From positions 1 through 46,430 of the forward strand of contig JAGGDU010000033.1 in NCBI GenBank assembly GCA_018457135.1: 46,430 nucleotides of DNA, written 5' to 3'. The notes beneath the pieces were generated by a model. It saw only the letters and a program-made list of their open reading frames with translations, was not told where the DNA came from and searched no databases. This document shows positions 18,666-28,659 of the stretch, one piece after another. The stretch is from Trichodesmium erythraeum GBRTRLIN201 (GTDB taxonomy: Bacteria > Cyanobacteriota > Cyanobacteriia > Cyanobacteriales > Microcoleaceae). The first letter of the stretch is position 1; each line of letters opens with the position of its first letter. The position numbers were made by a program, and so were the translations under genes.

Positions 18666-19100
18666 CTAATGATGATGATTATTCGGACAAGCTTGCAAGT
18701 CTTGACTCATCAACTCCTCACTTTTTACCTTTTGGGTTTCATCTACAGCTTCTAAACCAACCCAATTATTAACAATTTCAATATCAAATCCCACTTCTCT
18801 ACGCTCGCCTACTTGTATTAGAGGACGACGGATTAATAATGGGTCGTTGAGCATCATTGTTAGAGCAGTTTCTCCATCAATTTTTTCAGGAACTACTTCT
18901 CCAGATTTAACTTTTGGAGCAGCTTTATTAAACCACTCTGCTACTGGGCGATCGCCAAAAAATAAACGTAAATTATCTTTTGTCCAAGGTTCAGTCAACA
19001 AATTATGAGCTTCTAATTGATGACCTGCTGCTTTTAACAAAGTCTTTTGCTTTGTATTGTTTTTGCAACCTGGTTTTTCATAAAAAATTACCTTTGCCAT
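18666..19100 (-). CDS. nitrogenase-associated ArsC/Spx-like protein
   Basis: The 144-residue protein is a thioredoxin-fold member of the ArsC/Spx group. It starts MAKVIFYEKPGCKNNTKQK with a single redox-position cysteine (Cys12). It then shows the ArsC-family core LTEPWTKDNLRLFF, and later LLIRRPLIQVG, with the RRP turn typical of the fold. The single Cys followed by NN, and the length, fit the 'nitrogenase-associated protein' subfamily found mainly in nitrogen fixers rather than a true arsenate reductase. Its role in nitrogen fixation is unproven. The tail ends in three histidines. No nif genes are in the window. Subfamily assignment is from memory. Confidence 0.75.
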   Translation of the reverse strand: MAKVIFYEKPGCKNNTKQKTLLKAAGHQLEAHNLLTEPWTKDNLRLFFGDRPVAEWFNKAAPKVKSGEVVPEKIDGETALTMMLNDPLLIRRPLIQVGERREVGFDIEIVNNWVGLEAVDETQKVKSEELMSQDLQACPNNHHH

Positions 19101-20462
19101 TGTCTTATATCCTCAGCAGTTTTTTTGGTAATTTTTTAATCTTAATACCTGATTAAATAGCAAATTGTAAGCAATTATCAAAAAAAATTATTCTTATGTA
19201 TGATATAATTATATATTACAACTTTAAACAAAAGTAAATATTTATCAAAAAGAAAATTTATATAGTTATACCAGTTTGATAAATGTTTCCTAACAATTGT
19301 AGAGTATCTTGAGTGGGCATCAAATTATTCATATTATTGAGGGATAATATATGCCATCTTCCTGTGTTTTTATTGCTTATTCTTTTGATGAAGTTTTCCC
19401 TATTTATCCAAATCAAAATTGGAAATAATTTTCTAATATAACGGAAATAATTAATCAATTATATGATAGCAAAATAAGTCCTATTGCTAGCCACAGTATT
19501 TTTTTATTAGGAACAGTTTGCCAACAAAATAAAAACTTGAGTAAGTTTGCTTGAATTCCCAAAAATTATTTAAATTTTGAAAATTATGATTGTATTTTGT
19601 AATTAGAAAATCTTCACTGATATCAATCTGTTGACATTACTATTGCTAGTGACAAAAATACACAACTTTTACATCATTTTTTTGAACTAAAAAAAAGTAA
19701 ATTTCCTGAGCAAAGCTTTAGATAATCTCTGAAAATATAGCAACTTTCACCCATAAATGAGGTACTATATCTAATGATTCAGCTATCAGCTTCTGATATC
19801 AAGCATGAAAAAACAATATTATGCAATGCTTTACCCAAGTGAAGCTTCAATTCTTAAGTGATTAACACGTTCCCAATAGCTTTTTGATAACTAGTACCTC
19901 AAAATTGTGTTAATTTTAGATTTTGTTTGAGGAGCGTTGTCTGCCATTTCTCTACTTACTTCCCCTGCTGGTAGTATTTATAGGTAGGTCTCCTAATTAA
20001 GAAAGTGTAATAATTAGTATGAGATATCTCTAAATTTCCCACCACAAAACTTTATTGTTTAACAATTCAAACTAGTGGTTCTTGTGCTTTAATTTCAGGG
20101 TTATTTTATTCTTGAGGTTAAATGAAGCTTTGAGTAATTGGAAGACAAGGGCGATCAATATTATTTGTTTATATTTAATCATTTGTGAAGAATAAAGTGG
20201 TAAAACTATCTCTAAATCTTGGGTTTGTCTGTTCCAAAAATTAGAATGAAACAGCCGTTTCAATATCAATTCTATGGTTAAAAATCTAATGGTTGCTTTA
20301 TTCACTAAAAAGCTGATATCTGAATGCTTACAGTATAATTTTCTGAATTAATCTTGAAATACCCATATCAAAATAATGAGGCAGGATAAATTTGAGTTAA
20401 AAAATTAACAAAATAAAATCCTGTTTATCAATTCTGCTGGGAGTATATTTCAAATAAAATTT
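19101..20462. other. long gene-poor stretch (about 1.4 kb)
   Basis: Only short open frames with unconvincing composition are present, such as minus-strand frames at 19258-19458 and 20072-20305. A plus-strand stretch at about 19350-19750 reads FIAYSFDEVFPIYPNQNWK, then a stop, then more coding-like sequence (NITEIINQLYDSKISPIASH), and may be a decayed gene I cannot name. One copy of a dispersed 41-bp repeat lies at 19849-19889. Confidence 0.45.
19849..19889. repeat. dispersed repeat, copy 1
   Basis: AATTCTTAAGTGATTAACAC followed by GTTCCCAATAGCTTTTTGATA recurs with a few changes at 21551-21594. The two copies flank the first pentapeptide-repeat gene in direct orientation. They could be traces of a small mobile element or of a local duplication. 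Confidence 0.75.
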
Positions 20463-21146
20463 ATGATTAACCAAATTATGAAAATAGAAGAATTATTAAG
20501 GCAATATGCAATAGGAGAAAAAAATTTTAGTGGCCTATACTTACAGGAAGCACATTTACTAAAAGCTAATTTAGAAGGTGCTAATTTTTTTGAAGCTAAC
20601 TTAACAGGTGCTAACCTCAGTCAGGCCAATCTCAGTCGAGTAAATCTGGCCAAAGCGAATCTGACTGGAGCAAATCTAATTGGAACTGATTTAAGCGAAG
20701 CAAACTTGTCGGACACTCTTCTAGTAGGAGCTAAATTTAACAAAGCCGATCTAACAAGGGCAAAACTTATCAGAGCAGACCTAAGTTGTGCTGACTTTAG
20801 CCAAGTTAATATGGTAGATGCTGACCTCTCAAGAGCTATTTTGTATGAAATAGATTTACATGGAGCTAACCTATATGGGGTCAATTTCCGACGAGCTATT
20901 CTTAACAAAGCTGACTTAATTGGCGCTAATCTTATTAGAGCTAATATGACTGGAGTAGACTTAATTGAAGCAAATCTAACAAGAGCAAACTTAACAGAGG
21001 CTATTTTAAGCGGTGCTGATTTAAATGGGGCAAGTCTTTTGGGTGCTAATATTTCTGATGTTAATTTAGTTGGAGCAGCTCTTCAAGCAGTAATTATGCC
21101 CGATGGTACAGGTTATGAAGAAATTAGCACATCTATTCAAAATTAA
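20463..21146 (+). CDS. pentapeptide-repeat protein
   Basis: The 227-residue protein is almost entirely A(D/N)LXX pentapeptide repeats, from about residue 20 to 215, which fold into a right-handed four-sided beta helix. A short helical N-terminus (MKIEELLRQYAIGEKNFSGL) precedes them. No signal peptide or membrane segment is seen, so it is probably cytoplasmic. ATG at 20463 or, five codons later, at 20478 (MKIEEL) could be the start. Pentapeptide proteins are very abundant in cyanobacteria and mostly of unknown function; some mimic DNA and inhibit gyrase, but nothing here points that way. A second repeat protein follows at 21824, separated by about 680 bp. Confidence 0.85.
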   Translation: MINQIMKIEELLRQYAIGEKNFSGLYLQEAHLLKANLEGANFFEANLTGANLSQANLSRVNLAKANLTGANLIGTDLSEANLSDTLLVGAKFNKADLTRAKLIRADLSCADFSQVNMVDADLSRAILYEIDLHGANLYGVNFRRAILNKADLIGANLIRANMTGVDLIEANLTRANLTEAILSGADLNGASLLGANISDVNLVGAALQAVIMPDGTGYEEISTSIQN

Positions 21147-21245
21147 TAGATTATCAAGTTATTTTAATATTGAGTTCGATGGACTAAACAAAGCAAAAAA
21201 AAAGGGGGCTCGAATTAGTTTAAAGAAATATTTACTCAGCCTACT

Positions 21246-21430
21246 AATGATGACTGATATTGTATAATTTTTAGACATTACCTAAATTTTTGGTGACATT
21301 GATGAGTTTTGCAAATTATTTCAACACTATTGGCAACAATAGTTGCAACTCTCCTCCTTACCTGGAGAATGTCACTGTCATCTTAAGTCTCATTAATTAG
21401 CCATAATAAAAATGCTTTTCTCATATTAAT
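21246..21430 (+). pseudogene. possible IS982-like transposase fragment
   Basis: A frame beginning MMTDIV runs through stops into IFGDIDEFCKLFQHYWQQ, a spacing like the D-x-FC-x-x-F-x-x-x-W start of IS982 transposases. The match is short and broken by at least three stops, so this is only a suggestion. Confidence 0.3.
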
Positions 21431-21550
21431 TTCTCCCAATTCTCAATTCCCTAAAATATTTCCACAGTGGGTATTTACATAGACCAGAAAAATTTTTATT
21501 CCTTAATAATATTAAGTATGAGAAAAGAATGCTTTTTGGACTGAAACTTT

Positions 21551-21594
21551 AATTATTAAGTAACTAACACGTTCCTAATAGCTTTTTTTGATAA
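21551..21594. repeat. dispersed repeat, copy 2
   Basis: AATTATTAAGTAACTAACAC followed by GTTCCTAATAGCTTTTTTTG matches the copy at 19849-19889 at most positions and lies in the same orientation. Confidence 0.75.
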
Positions 21595-21823
21595 TAAAAA
21601 GCCAAAAGCGTATTAATTTTATAAGTTTTTACTTACTTCACCTACTCCCCTACTCCCCTGTTCAATAAACTATAATAAACATTTATTCAATTGGTGTAAT
21701 TACTAGATTTGGTGATTAATATGGTATAGTTAATGAGGCAATTTTTTTTTTGCTTGTTCTCTATGCTTTGACTTGCCTTTACTATTCTCTACTGCCTAAT
21801 ATCCTATTTTTAAATATTTAAAA

Positions 21824-22591
21824 ATGAGAGTTAAAATTTTTTCCGCTGTTTTAGTTTTTACTACAGTTTTTCCTAATCTTACAGCCATTGGTGAAAATAT
21901 CCAACATACACAAAGATTATTATCTAGTAAACAATGTCCTAATTGCGAACTAATAGGTGTTGGTTTGGTATTGGCAAATCTTCAAGGTGCTAATCTAGAG
22001 GGAGCTAATTTAAGTGGAGCTAATCTCAGTCGTGCAAATTTAACAGGTGCTAATTTATCTGGTGCTAATTTGGCTGGTACAAGTTTATTTGGTGCAAATT
22101 TAACAGGGGCAAATTTATCTGGTGCTAATTTAGCTGGTACAGATTTAAGAAGTGCTTATTTAACAGGTGCTAATTTAACAGATGTTGACCTAAAAAATGC
22201 TTTTTTGTTAGGTGTTGTAGGAATGCCATCTAATATAGGTGAAGCTGAAGATTTTTATCGGTTAGGAATTGCAGAAGCAAAGGCAGGAAATTATAAAGAT
22301 GCTGTTAGATATTACAACCAAGCTATTAGTATGAAATCAGATTTAGCAGCTGCTTATTTTGCTAGAAGTATGTCTCTTGCTGACCTGGGAAATCTTAATG
22401 CAGCTATTGCAGATGCTCAAAAGTCTCGGGATATTTTTGTTTCTAAAGGTAGTAAAGAAGGTGAAGAATTATCACAATATTTGGTTGAAATTATTGACCT
22501 ACGTTTGAATCCTCCAAAACCAGAAAAACCTAATCAATTTGTACACGCTATTGGTTCTTTACTTCCTGCTTTATTAAGGTTGGCGTTTTAG
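21824..22591 (+). CDS. secreted pentapeptide-repeat plus TPR protein
   Basis: The 255-residue protein begins with a likely Sec signal peptide (basic MRVK, hydrophobic IFSAVLVFTTVF, about 25 residues). A CPNCELIGVGL segment follows; a CxxC before pentapeptides is common in exported cyanobacterial proteins of this kind. Pentapeptide repeats run from about 49 to 125 (ANLSGANLSRANLTG type). Residues about 140-220 form two to three TPR helices (FYRLGIAEAKAGNYKDAVRY and AAYFARSMSLADLGNLNAAI). The C-terminus is Pro-rich, then hydrophobic. It probably acts in the periplasm or thylakoid lumen as a binding scaffold; no enzymatic function is implied. Confidence 0.85.
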   Translation: MRVKIFSAVLVFTTVFPNLTAIGENIQHTQRLLSSKQCPNCELIGVGLVLANLQGANLEGANLSGANLSRANLTGANLSGANLAGTSLFGANLTGANLSGANLAGTDLRSAYLTGANLTDVDLKNAFLLGVVGMPSNIGEAEDFYRLGIAEAKAGNYKDAVRYYNQAISMKSDLAAAYFARSMSLADLGNLNAAIADAQKSRDIFVSKGSKEGEELSQYLVEIIDLRLNPPKPEKPNQFVHAIGSLLPALLRLAF

Positions 22592-23072
22592 TATGGTTTT
22601 TTGAAACTCAATTTTTTTTGTTTGGCTTTGGTGAATGGTGAATGCTAATTATTAGGAATTAGCACAGTTTTTGTTTCCCTCCGACTAAGGGGATAGAATT
22701 TAGTCTGAGTTCTGAGAATTTAACATGATTAAATTTTATACCTATTTCTTGATGAAATTAACATTAAAATTTCTAACCCAACAAATACAATATAATCCAA
22801 TTAAAACCAGCTCTAATTATAGTGTCAATATCTGAAATAATAATAGTTCAAAAATATACCATATATAATGGTACTGCGTATATCCGAATTGTAAACTGTT
22901 GAGCATTTTAATTATGAACACAACTGTTGTGGAATGCAACAGACAACAGGCAAGAGAGAAGACAAAATCTAGATGAAATTGCAATTAGGGAATTATGTAA
23001 AAAATTAAGCTTCTTCTTCTTTACTTTATAAATTAGCTATACTCTAGGAAATAGAAATTTAACCTAATCTAT
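22592..23072. other. gene-free stretch between convergent genes
   Basis: No coding signal or strong terminator hairpin is visible between the convergent pentapeptide/TPR and oxidoreductase genes. The sequence is AT-rich with no recognised repeat. Confidence 0.5.
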
Positions 23073-24179
23073 TCATGGTAAAAAACTACTAGTTAGCTTT
23101 TTAATTGCAGTATTAGCAATATCCGCATAACGCATTTCTCCACACATAATTTTACTCATTACTGTAGTAGCTGCTGGTAACTTAACCCCCACTTTATAAG
23201 CTACCTTAGGAAACCGATAAAATGCTCCTGCTAAACGACCCGCCCAAGCCATATCTGTACCCCATTCCTCATTAACTATCTGAGTGTATTTTTTCAGAGC
23301 ATCCCCATTACCACCTAAAGCTTCATCTATAGCTTCAGCGGCTTTGACACCACTAAAAATTGAAGGGCGAATTCCTTCTGCTGATAAAGGGTCTGATAAA
23401 CTTGCTGCTTCTCCTGCCAATATCGCATTTTGAGTATGAAGATTTTTCTCTCCATCCCATAGAGAAATATAATGTTCTAATAATTGATTTTGACTTACAT
23501 TTACACCAATTTGTTGAACGTATCCCATCAAATCTTTAGATAGATTTTTGGATTCCCCGCCCCTAAAAGTCGCAATACTAATAGAGCAGGAATCTGCTTT
23601 GGGGAAACCCCAAATATTACCATTTTTAACTGAACCAAATTCAAAGGTAGCTTTTTTATTTGACTCATTTAATGGTGCTTCAAAAACTAGACTTTGCCGT
23701 TTTTTAGATTCTTTAAAACCTAACCATTTAGACATTGGTCCTTTGGCTCCATCAGCAGCAATTAAATAACGACCAACAACAGGTTCCTTAATTGTTTTAA
23801 CTTCCCAAGAATCACGTTTAAATTCAATACCTGTAACTTCTGTTTTGTCTCTTAATTCTGCACCTTGTTCTGTAGCTTTTTGGATGAGAAAATAGTCGAA
23901 AACATCTCGTTTTACCATCCACATAGGAACGGGTAAATCTGCTTCAATAGGGTCTTCTAATTTCCATGTATAACGAATTTTATTAACCTTGAGAGAAATA
24001 GCTGGAGTTAAATCAAAGTCAAACCATTGAGCGATCGCTGGAGATACCCCACCACCACAAGCTTTAACTCTAGGGAAAGATTCCTTTTCTATCACTAAAA
24101 CAGAACGTCCTTTCTTAGCCAAATGATAAGCTGCTGTACTTCCTGCTGGACCTGCCCCTATAATTATACAATCAAACAT
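23073..24179 (-). CDS. geranylgeranyl reductase-family FAD oxidoreductase
   Basis: The 368-residue flavoprotein opens with a dinucleotide-binding motif, IIGAGPAGSTAAYHLAKKG (6-24), ending in an acidic residue (VIEKE). The CGGGVSP pattern follows at 41-47, and the second FAD motif is ILAGEAASLSDPLSAEGIRP near 250. This is the geranylgeranyl reductase family, which reduces isoprenoid double bonds. It is shorter than ChlP, the chlorophyll-pathway member (about 400 residues or more), and lacks the recognisable ChlP start. It is therefore probably a paralogue acting on an isoprenoid or lipid that I cannot name. It sits alone, on the same strand as frr-pyrH but 357 bp beyond frr. Confidence 0.8.
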   Translation of the reverse strand: MFDCIIIGAGPAGSTAAYHLAKKGRSVLVIEKESFPRVKACGGGVSPAIAQWFDFDLTPAISLKVNKIRYTWKLEDPIEADLPVPMWMVKRDVFDYFLIQKATEQGAELRDKTEVTGIEFKRDSWEVKTIKEPVVGRYLIAADGAKGPMSKWLGFKESKKRQSLVFEAPLNESNKKATFEFGSVKNGNIWGFPKADSCSISIATFRGGESKNLSKDLMGYVQQIGVNVSQNQLLEHYISLWDGEKNLHTQNAILAGEAASLSDPLSAEGIRPSIFSGVKAAEAIDEALGGNGDALKKYTQIVNEEWGTDMAWAGRLAGAFYRFPKVAYKVGVKLPAATTVMSKIMCGEMRYADIANTAIKKLTSSFLP

Positions 24180-24536
24180 TTTTTATTACTTTGATACTGA
24201 AATTTTTTCTAATTTCCTAGAAGAGGAAAAAGTCAGTTAATTAGAGGCAGTTTCTAATAGATATAGATAAATAATTGACTTACTTAAACTATCTATAAAA
24301 CTACCCCCTATAAAAGTTACGAGTCTCCAATTTCCCATGATTCTATAAGATACTCAATTTTGAATACCTTGTGGATTTCAAAGAATGAAGCAACTACAAA
24401 TATTAGAGTTATGATTAATTTCATTTATAGCAAGTAACTTATCCATGGAGACTGATTTTTATTTCCCAGATAATTATTTAATAAATAATAGCTAATAGTT
24501 AATAGCTGATAGCTTTTTTATCTGTGGTATTTTTTT
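24180..24536. other. gene-free stretch
   Basis: Spacer between frr and the oxidoreductase gene. An imperfect TAATAGCTAATAG-type repeat lies just after the frr stop (about 24487-24520) and might act as a weak terminator. Nothing else was recognised. Confidence 0.4.
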
Positions 24537-25085
24537 TTAAACTGTAGTCATATCCTTCTCTTTAGCAGCTAGTAACTCATCTATTTTGGCAATATATTTA
24601 TCAGTCTTCTTTTGAACTTTGTCTTGCAAATCTCGTGATTCATCTTTAGAAATATCACTATTTTTTTCTTGTTTACGAATTGAATCTACCGCATCACGAC
24701 GAATATTCCGGATAGAAACTTTCCCCTCTTCAGCAAGTTTTGCTGTTTTTTTAACCATTTCTTGACGACGTTCAGCTGTTAGTGCTGGTATATTTAACCG
24801 TATAATAGACCCATCATTGTTAGGAGTTAAACCAACATCTGACATATTAATAGCTTTTTCAATCAAGCCGAGACTGGTTTTATCATAAGGTTGAATAGTA
24901 ATTGTACTAGCATCTGGGATGCCAATATTTGCCATAGATTTGAGTTGAGTTGGGGATCCATAATACTCCACCATTACTCTGTCCAAAAGAGAAGCATTAG
25001 CTCTTCCAGTTCTAACAGTATTGAAGGAATTTTTAGTCGCTTCAATAGCTTTTTGCATTTTCTCTTCAGCTTCTTTTAGATTCAT
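24537..25085 (-). CDS. frr: ribosome recycling factor
   Basis: RRF, with EF-G, splits the post-termination ribosome. The 182-residue product matches the family from end to end. It has the N-terminal [39 protein letters not shown] (26-44), the hinge region [19 protein letters not shown], and the domain-closing [20 protein letters not shown] with NIRRDA. It overlaps the end of pyrH by 20 bp and is preceded by a strong AGGAGG (25091-25096, 5 nt from the ATG) that lies inside the pyrH reading frame. pyrH-frr is a widespread gene pair, and translational coupling is likely. Confidence 0.97.
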   Translation of the reverse strand: MNLKEAEEKMQKAIEATKNSFNTVRTGRANASLLDRVMVEYYGSPTQLKSMANIGIPDASTITIQPYDKTSLGLIEKAINMSDVGLTPNNDGSIIRLNIPALTAERRQEMVKKTAKLAEEGKVSIRNIRRDAVDSIRKQEKNSDISKDESRDLQDKVQKKTDKYIAKIDELLAAKEKDMTTV

Positions 25086-25800
25086 GAAAACCTCCTACAA
25101 TAGTTCCAATTTTTTCTCCCATAACAGCTTTACAGATATTACCCGAAACTGAAAGGTTAAATACAATAATTGGGATATTATTTTCTTTACAAAGAGCGAT
25201 CGCCGTACTATCCATCACCCGTAAATCTAGAGTTAATACTTCCCCATAACTTAGGGACTCGTACCGTTTGGCCTCTTGATTCTTATGTGGGTCAGAATCA
25301 TAGACCCCATCGACTTTGGTAGCCTTAAAAATTACCTCTGCCTCAATTTCTGCTGCCCTCAGAGCAGCAGTAGTGTCAGTAGTAAAAAATGGATTACCAG
25401 AACCTGCACCAAAAACTACCACTCGACCTTTTTCTAGATGGCGAATGGCTCGGCGACGAATATAAGGTTCGGCCAATTCCTGCATAGCAATCGCTGTTTG
25501 GACCCTTGTTGGTACCCCTACTTGTTCTAGAGCGTCCTGTAAAGTGATAGCATTCATCACAGTGGCAATCATACCAACATAATCTGCTGTGGCCCTGTCC
25601 ATTCCCTTAGAGGCTGCTTTCACCCCTCTAAAAATATTACCGCCTCCAACAACAATTGCTATTTGGATTCCTGTGGCCGCAACTTCGGCCACTTCCTGAG
25701 CAATACCTTGGACTACCGCTGGGTCAATGCCATAGCCCAGACTACCCATCAAGGCTTCGCCACTTAACTTGAGCAAAACCCGTTGATAAATTTTCCTCAT
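25066..25800 (-). CDS. pyrH: UMP kinase
   Basis: PyrH phosphorylates UMP to UDP, a committed pyrimidine step, usually as a GTP-activated, UTP-inhibited hexamer. The 244-residue protein belongs to the amino-acid-kinase fold. It shows [12 protein letters not shown] (8-19), [10 protein letters not shown] (51-60), [33 protein letters not shown] and [13 protein letters not shown] (near 140), [10 protein letters not shown], and [14 protein letters not shown]. Length is normal for the bacterial family. Its last 20 bp overlap frr, whose ribosome binding site it contains. ATG at 25800 begins [14 protein letters not shown], a natural start. Confidence 0.97.
   Translation of the reverse strand: MRKIYQRVLLKLSGEALMGSLGYGIDPAVVQGIAQEVAEVAATGIQIAIVVGGGNIFRGVKAASKGMDRATADYVGMIATVMNAITLQDALEQVGVPTRVQTAIAMQELAEPYIRRRAIRHLEKGRVVVFGAGSGNPFFTTDTTAALRAAEIEAEVIFKATKVDGVYDSDPHKNQEAKRYESLSYGEVLTLDLRVMDSTAIALCKENNIPIIVFNLSVSGNICKAVMGEKIGTIVGGFHESKRS
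25091..25096 (-). promoter_or_regulatory. ribosome binding site of frr, inside pyrH
   Basis: AGGAGG on the minus strand lies 5 nt before the frr ATG and within the last codons of pyrH (GGA GGT). It fixes the frr start and points to coupled translation. Confidence 0.85.
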
Positions 25801-26355
25801 AATGTGAATGCTTTCTCAACTAAAGTTGCTTCCACAATACGATACCAGTTGAGTTACTTTTTTTAAGTATCTTAAAATTTTTGATAATTACAGCAGATTG
25901 AGTAATTAATTTAGTATGTCATAATTCATAACTTAGAATTTGTAAGGATCACGAAACTCCTTACTCAATTTATAAGGCCCTAAAAATTCAGAAACTAATA
26001 GCTTCTGTCCTAGAGATAGTTAATACCTCACCCTCAAGAAGTTGAGCGATCGCCCCACATAAATAAGCAACTTTGACTATTTCGAGCTAATTCAAATAAT
26101 CGTCCATTAAAGCACCATATCGTAAATTAGCCAAAAATTTGGTTTAAAGCCCTGCCCGACTATTAAGGGACTTAGGGAATTATTTTTTTCAATAATTATG
26201 TTTCAATTCTAATAAATTATTGGTCTTGAAAATCTCTATTCTAGTTGTTTAATTCATACATTGAGTGAATTTACTTCTAGACATTGATTACTCAAAAAAA
26301 TGAGACAAACAAATTAAAAATTTTCTAAGTATTTAGCTAAATACTGATCATCTTT
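25801..26355. other. gene-free stretch between speB-family gene and pyrH
   Basis: No open frame of note. A HIP1 octamer lies at about 26044. The pyrH promoter should be within the left part (minus-strand transcription); no element could be assigned. Confidence 0.5.
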
Positions 26356-27267
26356 CTACCAGTCTTGAGCTAATGCTTGATAACCAACAAGTTTATAAAC
26401 TAATTTTGCTGCAGTAAACTCAGATACTACCGAATCAGTAATTGGAGCCAACTCCATAATGTCACAACCTAATACTTGATATAATTCAAATATTCTTCGT
26501 AAAAATGTAGTTAAAGAATACCAATTTAGTCCTCCTGGTTCTGGTGTGCCAACTCCAGGAATTAATGTTGGGTCAATTCCATCTAAATCTATCGTTAAAA
26601 ACACATTTTTAGTCTGAATACTAGAGATTACTCTTTCCATCCAATCTGGCTGAATAGCTATTTCTCTTGCTTTAAAAACAGTTAAATTTTTATCCTTTAT
26701 TAAATCAGCTTCTTCTTTACAAATTGCCCGAATACCTATTTGTACCATTGGTAACCCCATCTCAAATATCCGCCGCATTACACAGGCATGATTATATATT
26801 GAACCTTCATATTCATATCGCAAATCTCCATGAGCATCTATTTGAATCACGGTAAAAGGTTCATCAAAATATAATTTTTTATAAGCTTTTACTATCCCAT
26901 TTGTAATACTATGTTCTCCACCTATAGCAATCACAAACTTTCCATCACTAACTAATTTTTCCACTGTTTCTTGAGTTACTTTTAGCATATCTAATGGAGT
27001 AATTTTTTTTCCATTACGAGTATCTGCTATAGGTTCGTGAGTATAGATACCAACTTCCAAACCTGTTTCCCTATCTAATTCTTCGTCATAACATTCTAAC
27101 TGTTGAGATGCATTTAATAATACTGCTGGACCATTAACACAACCTCTTCTATAAGTAGTAGTTGCCTCATAAGGAATTGGTACAATTACTACTTTAGCGG
27201 TAGTGTAATCTGGCTCAATTTCTGAACCAATGAATGGTAGAAGCAAGGTAGAGTAAATTGTTGACAT
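26356..27267 (-). CDS. speB: agmatinase/ureohydrolase-family enzyme
   Basis: The 303-residue protein is a binuclear-metal ureohydrolase. Metal-ligand motifs are all present: GGEHS (about 117-121), IDAHGDLR (about 143-150) and TIDLDGIDP (about 225-233), followed by GTPEPGGLNW. The N-terminal VVIVPIPYEATTTYRRG and NGPAVLLNASQQLECYDEEL fit agmatinase, which cleaves agmatine to putrescine and urea. Cyanobacterial members of this family can differ in substrate; a longer relative in Synechocystis is a guanidine hydrolase, so specificity here is inferred from length (about 300, agmatinase-like) and not proven. It is divergent from the alpha/beta hydrolase gene across about 250 bp. Confidence 0.85.
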   Translation of the reverse strand: MSTIYSTLLLPFIGSEIEPDYTTAKVVIVPIPYEATTTYRRGCVNGPAVLLNASQQLECYDEELDRETGLEVGIYTHEPIADTRNGKKITPLDMLKVTQETVEKLVSDGKFVIAIGGEHSITNGIVKAYKKLYFDEPFTVIQIDAHGDLRYEYEGSIYNHACVMRRIFEMGLPMVQIGIRAICKEEADLIKDKNLTVFKAREIAIQPDWMERVISSIQTKNVFLTIDLDGIDPTLIPGVGTPEPGGLNWYSLTTFLRRIFELYQVLGCDIMELAPITDSVVSEFTAAKLVYKLVGYQALAQDW

Positions 27268-27516
27268 TTTTTTGACTATATTAATTTTCTAATAAAGGTC
27301 TAAAAACTGATAGAATTTATCTGATTATTATAAATGTTAAATACGACTTACCTCATATCAATAAATAACTTAAGTATGTAAAAGTTGAGCTTGAATGAGT
27401 AAAAAACAAAGTCTCAACTTTCCCCTTTTTCCCCTTTTCAGGGGATAAAAAGAATAAGAATAAACTTCCGTCTTTTAAGCATAAGCTTTCGTCGGTACTG
27501 ATAATTGATAACTAAA

Positions 27517-28398
27517 ATGATGACTACAAAAAGTTGGACATGGCGAAGCTGGCCGATATGCTACCAAAGCCAAGGAGAAGAGGGACCTCCTGTGATATTA
27601 ATACATGGTTTTGGAGCTTCTTTGGGGCATTGGCGCAAAAATATTCCTGTATTAGCTGCAAGCTGTCGCTGTTATGCTATTGACTTACTTGGTTTTGGTG
27701 GTTCAGCTAAACCTACCCCAAATCAAGATGTTACCTACACATTTGAAACCTGGAGTCAACAAATTAGTGATTTTTGTAGAGAAATAGTTGGGGCCCCTGC
27801 TTTTCTTGTCGGAAATTCTATTGGTTGTATTGTGGCAATGCAAACAGCAGTTGATCATCCCAATATTGTTTTAGGGGTAGGAATTATCAATTGTTCTTTG
27901 AGGCTTCTACACGAAAGGAAACGATCTAATCTTCCTTGGTATCGTAGTCAAGGAGCATCTTTACTACAAAACCTATTAAAAGTCAAGTGGATAAGTCAGT
28001 TATTTTTTAACCAGTTGGCGACAAAGAAAACTGTTAAACGAGTATTATTACAGGCATATAAACGTTCTGAAGCGGTTACTGACGAATTAATTGATTTATT
28101 ATTAAAACCTGCAAAAGATGAGGGAGCAGTTGACATTTTTGTTGCTTTTACCGGTTATTCTCAAGGACCTTTACCGGAAGATTTATTACCCATATTACCC
28201 TGTTCAGCCATAATTTTATGGGGGGAAGAAGACCCTTGGGAAAATATTGAATTGGGAAAAGAATTTGCCAATTTTAAAAATGTAGAAAAATTTATTCCTT
28301 TGCCTGGAGTTGGCCATTGTCCTCAAGACGAAGCACCAGAGTTAGTCAACCCTATTTTACAAGAATGGATATTAGAAAAGTGGGAGTCTAAAGTTTAG
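27517..28398 (+). CDS. alpha/beta hydrolase
   Basis: The start is set at ATG 27517; a TTG four codons upstream (27505) is less likely. The 293-residue protein has the complete alpha/beta hydrolase triad. The oxyanion segment is VILIHGFGASLGHWRKN, the nucleophile elbow GNSIGC (Ser), the acid in LWGEEDPW (Asp), and the histidine in PGVGHCPQDEAPE. The DLLGFGGSAKP motif after strand 4 and overall layout match a plant/cyanobacterial group that includes pheophytinase-like and chloroplast hydrolases. The substrate cannot be told from sequence. No signal peptide is present, so it is probably cytoplasmic. The gene is monocistronic, divergent from the ureohydrolase gene. Confidence 0.85.
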   Translation: MMTTKSWTWRSWPICYQSQGEEGPPVILIHGFGASLGHWRKNIPVLAASCRCYAIDLLGFGGSAKPTPNQDVTYTFETWSQQISDFCREIVGAPAFLVGNSIGCIVAMQTAVDHPNIVLGVGIINCSLRLLHERKRSNLPWYRSQGASLLQNLLKVKWISQLFFNQLATKKTVKRVLLQAYKRSEAVTDELIDLLLKPAKDEGAVDIFVAFTGYSQGPLPEDLLPILPCSAIILWGEEDPWENIELGKEFANFKNVEKFIPLPGVGHCPQDEAPELVNPILQEWILEKWESKV

Positions 28399-28659
28399 TT
28401 ATTAGATGATCAAAATTTTTGATATTTACATTGATTTTGATTGATAAAAAAAATTCAGATACTATCTGATTATAATTAATATAAGTCAAGACTTATCCAA
28501 AGACAATATATAAGTATGTATGGTTGTCGAGAGCGATAGTCAAAAAATTATAGCTATCCCCGAGTTTTCTCTATCTTACAAATTGATAAAAACTTAAACA
28601 ACTGTCATTTTAATTCTCGGATATCTTAGTTCAGAAACTAGATATTTATATCAGAATTT
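28399..28659. other. spacer
   Basis: No gene, clear terminator or repeat was recognised between the hydrolase gene and the transposase remnant. Confidence 0.4.

Larger units (their letters stand above)
21147..21823. other. gene-poor stretch with possible transposase trace
   Basis: No intact gene is present. At about 21246-21430 a plus-strand frame with stops reads DIDEFCKLFQHYWQQ and, further on, LPGECHCHLKSH. This resembles the start of IS982-type transposases but is too short to be sure. A copy of the 41-bp dispersed repeat lies at 21551-21594. Confidence 0.45.

Noticed and set aside
19258-19458. 66-codon minus-strand open frame
   Set aside because: Unconvincing composition, no ribosome binding site, and a competing plus-strand coding-like pattern over the same bases.
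20072-20305. 77-codon minus-strand open frame
   Set aside because: No recognisable motif or start context; probably chance in AT-rich DNA.
20621-20908. 95-codon open frame on the minus strand
   Set aside because: It is antisense to the pentapeptide-repeat gene; its repeats are simply the mirror of the A(D/N)LXX codons.
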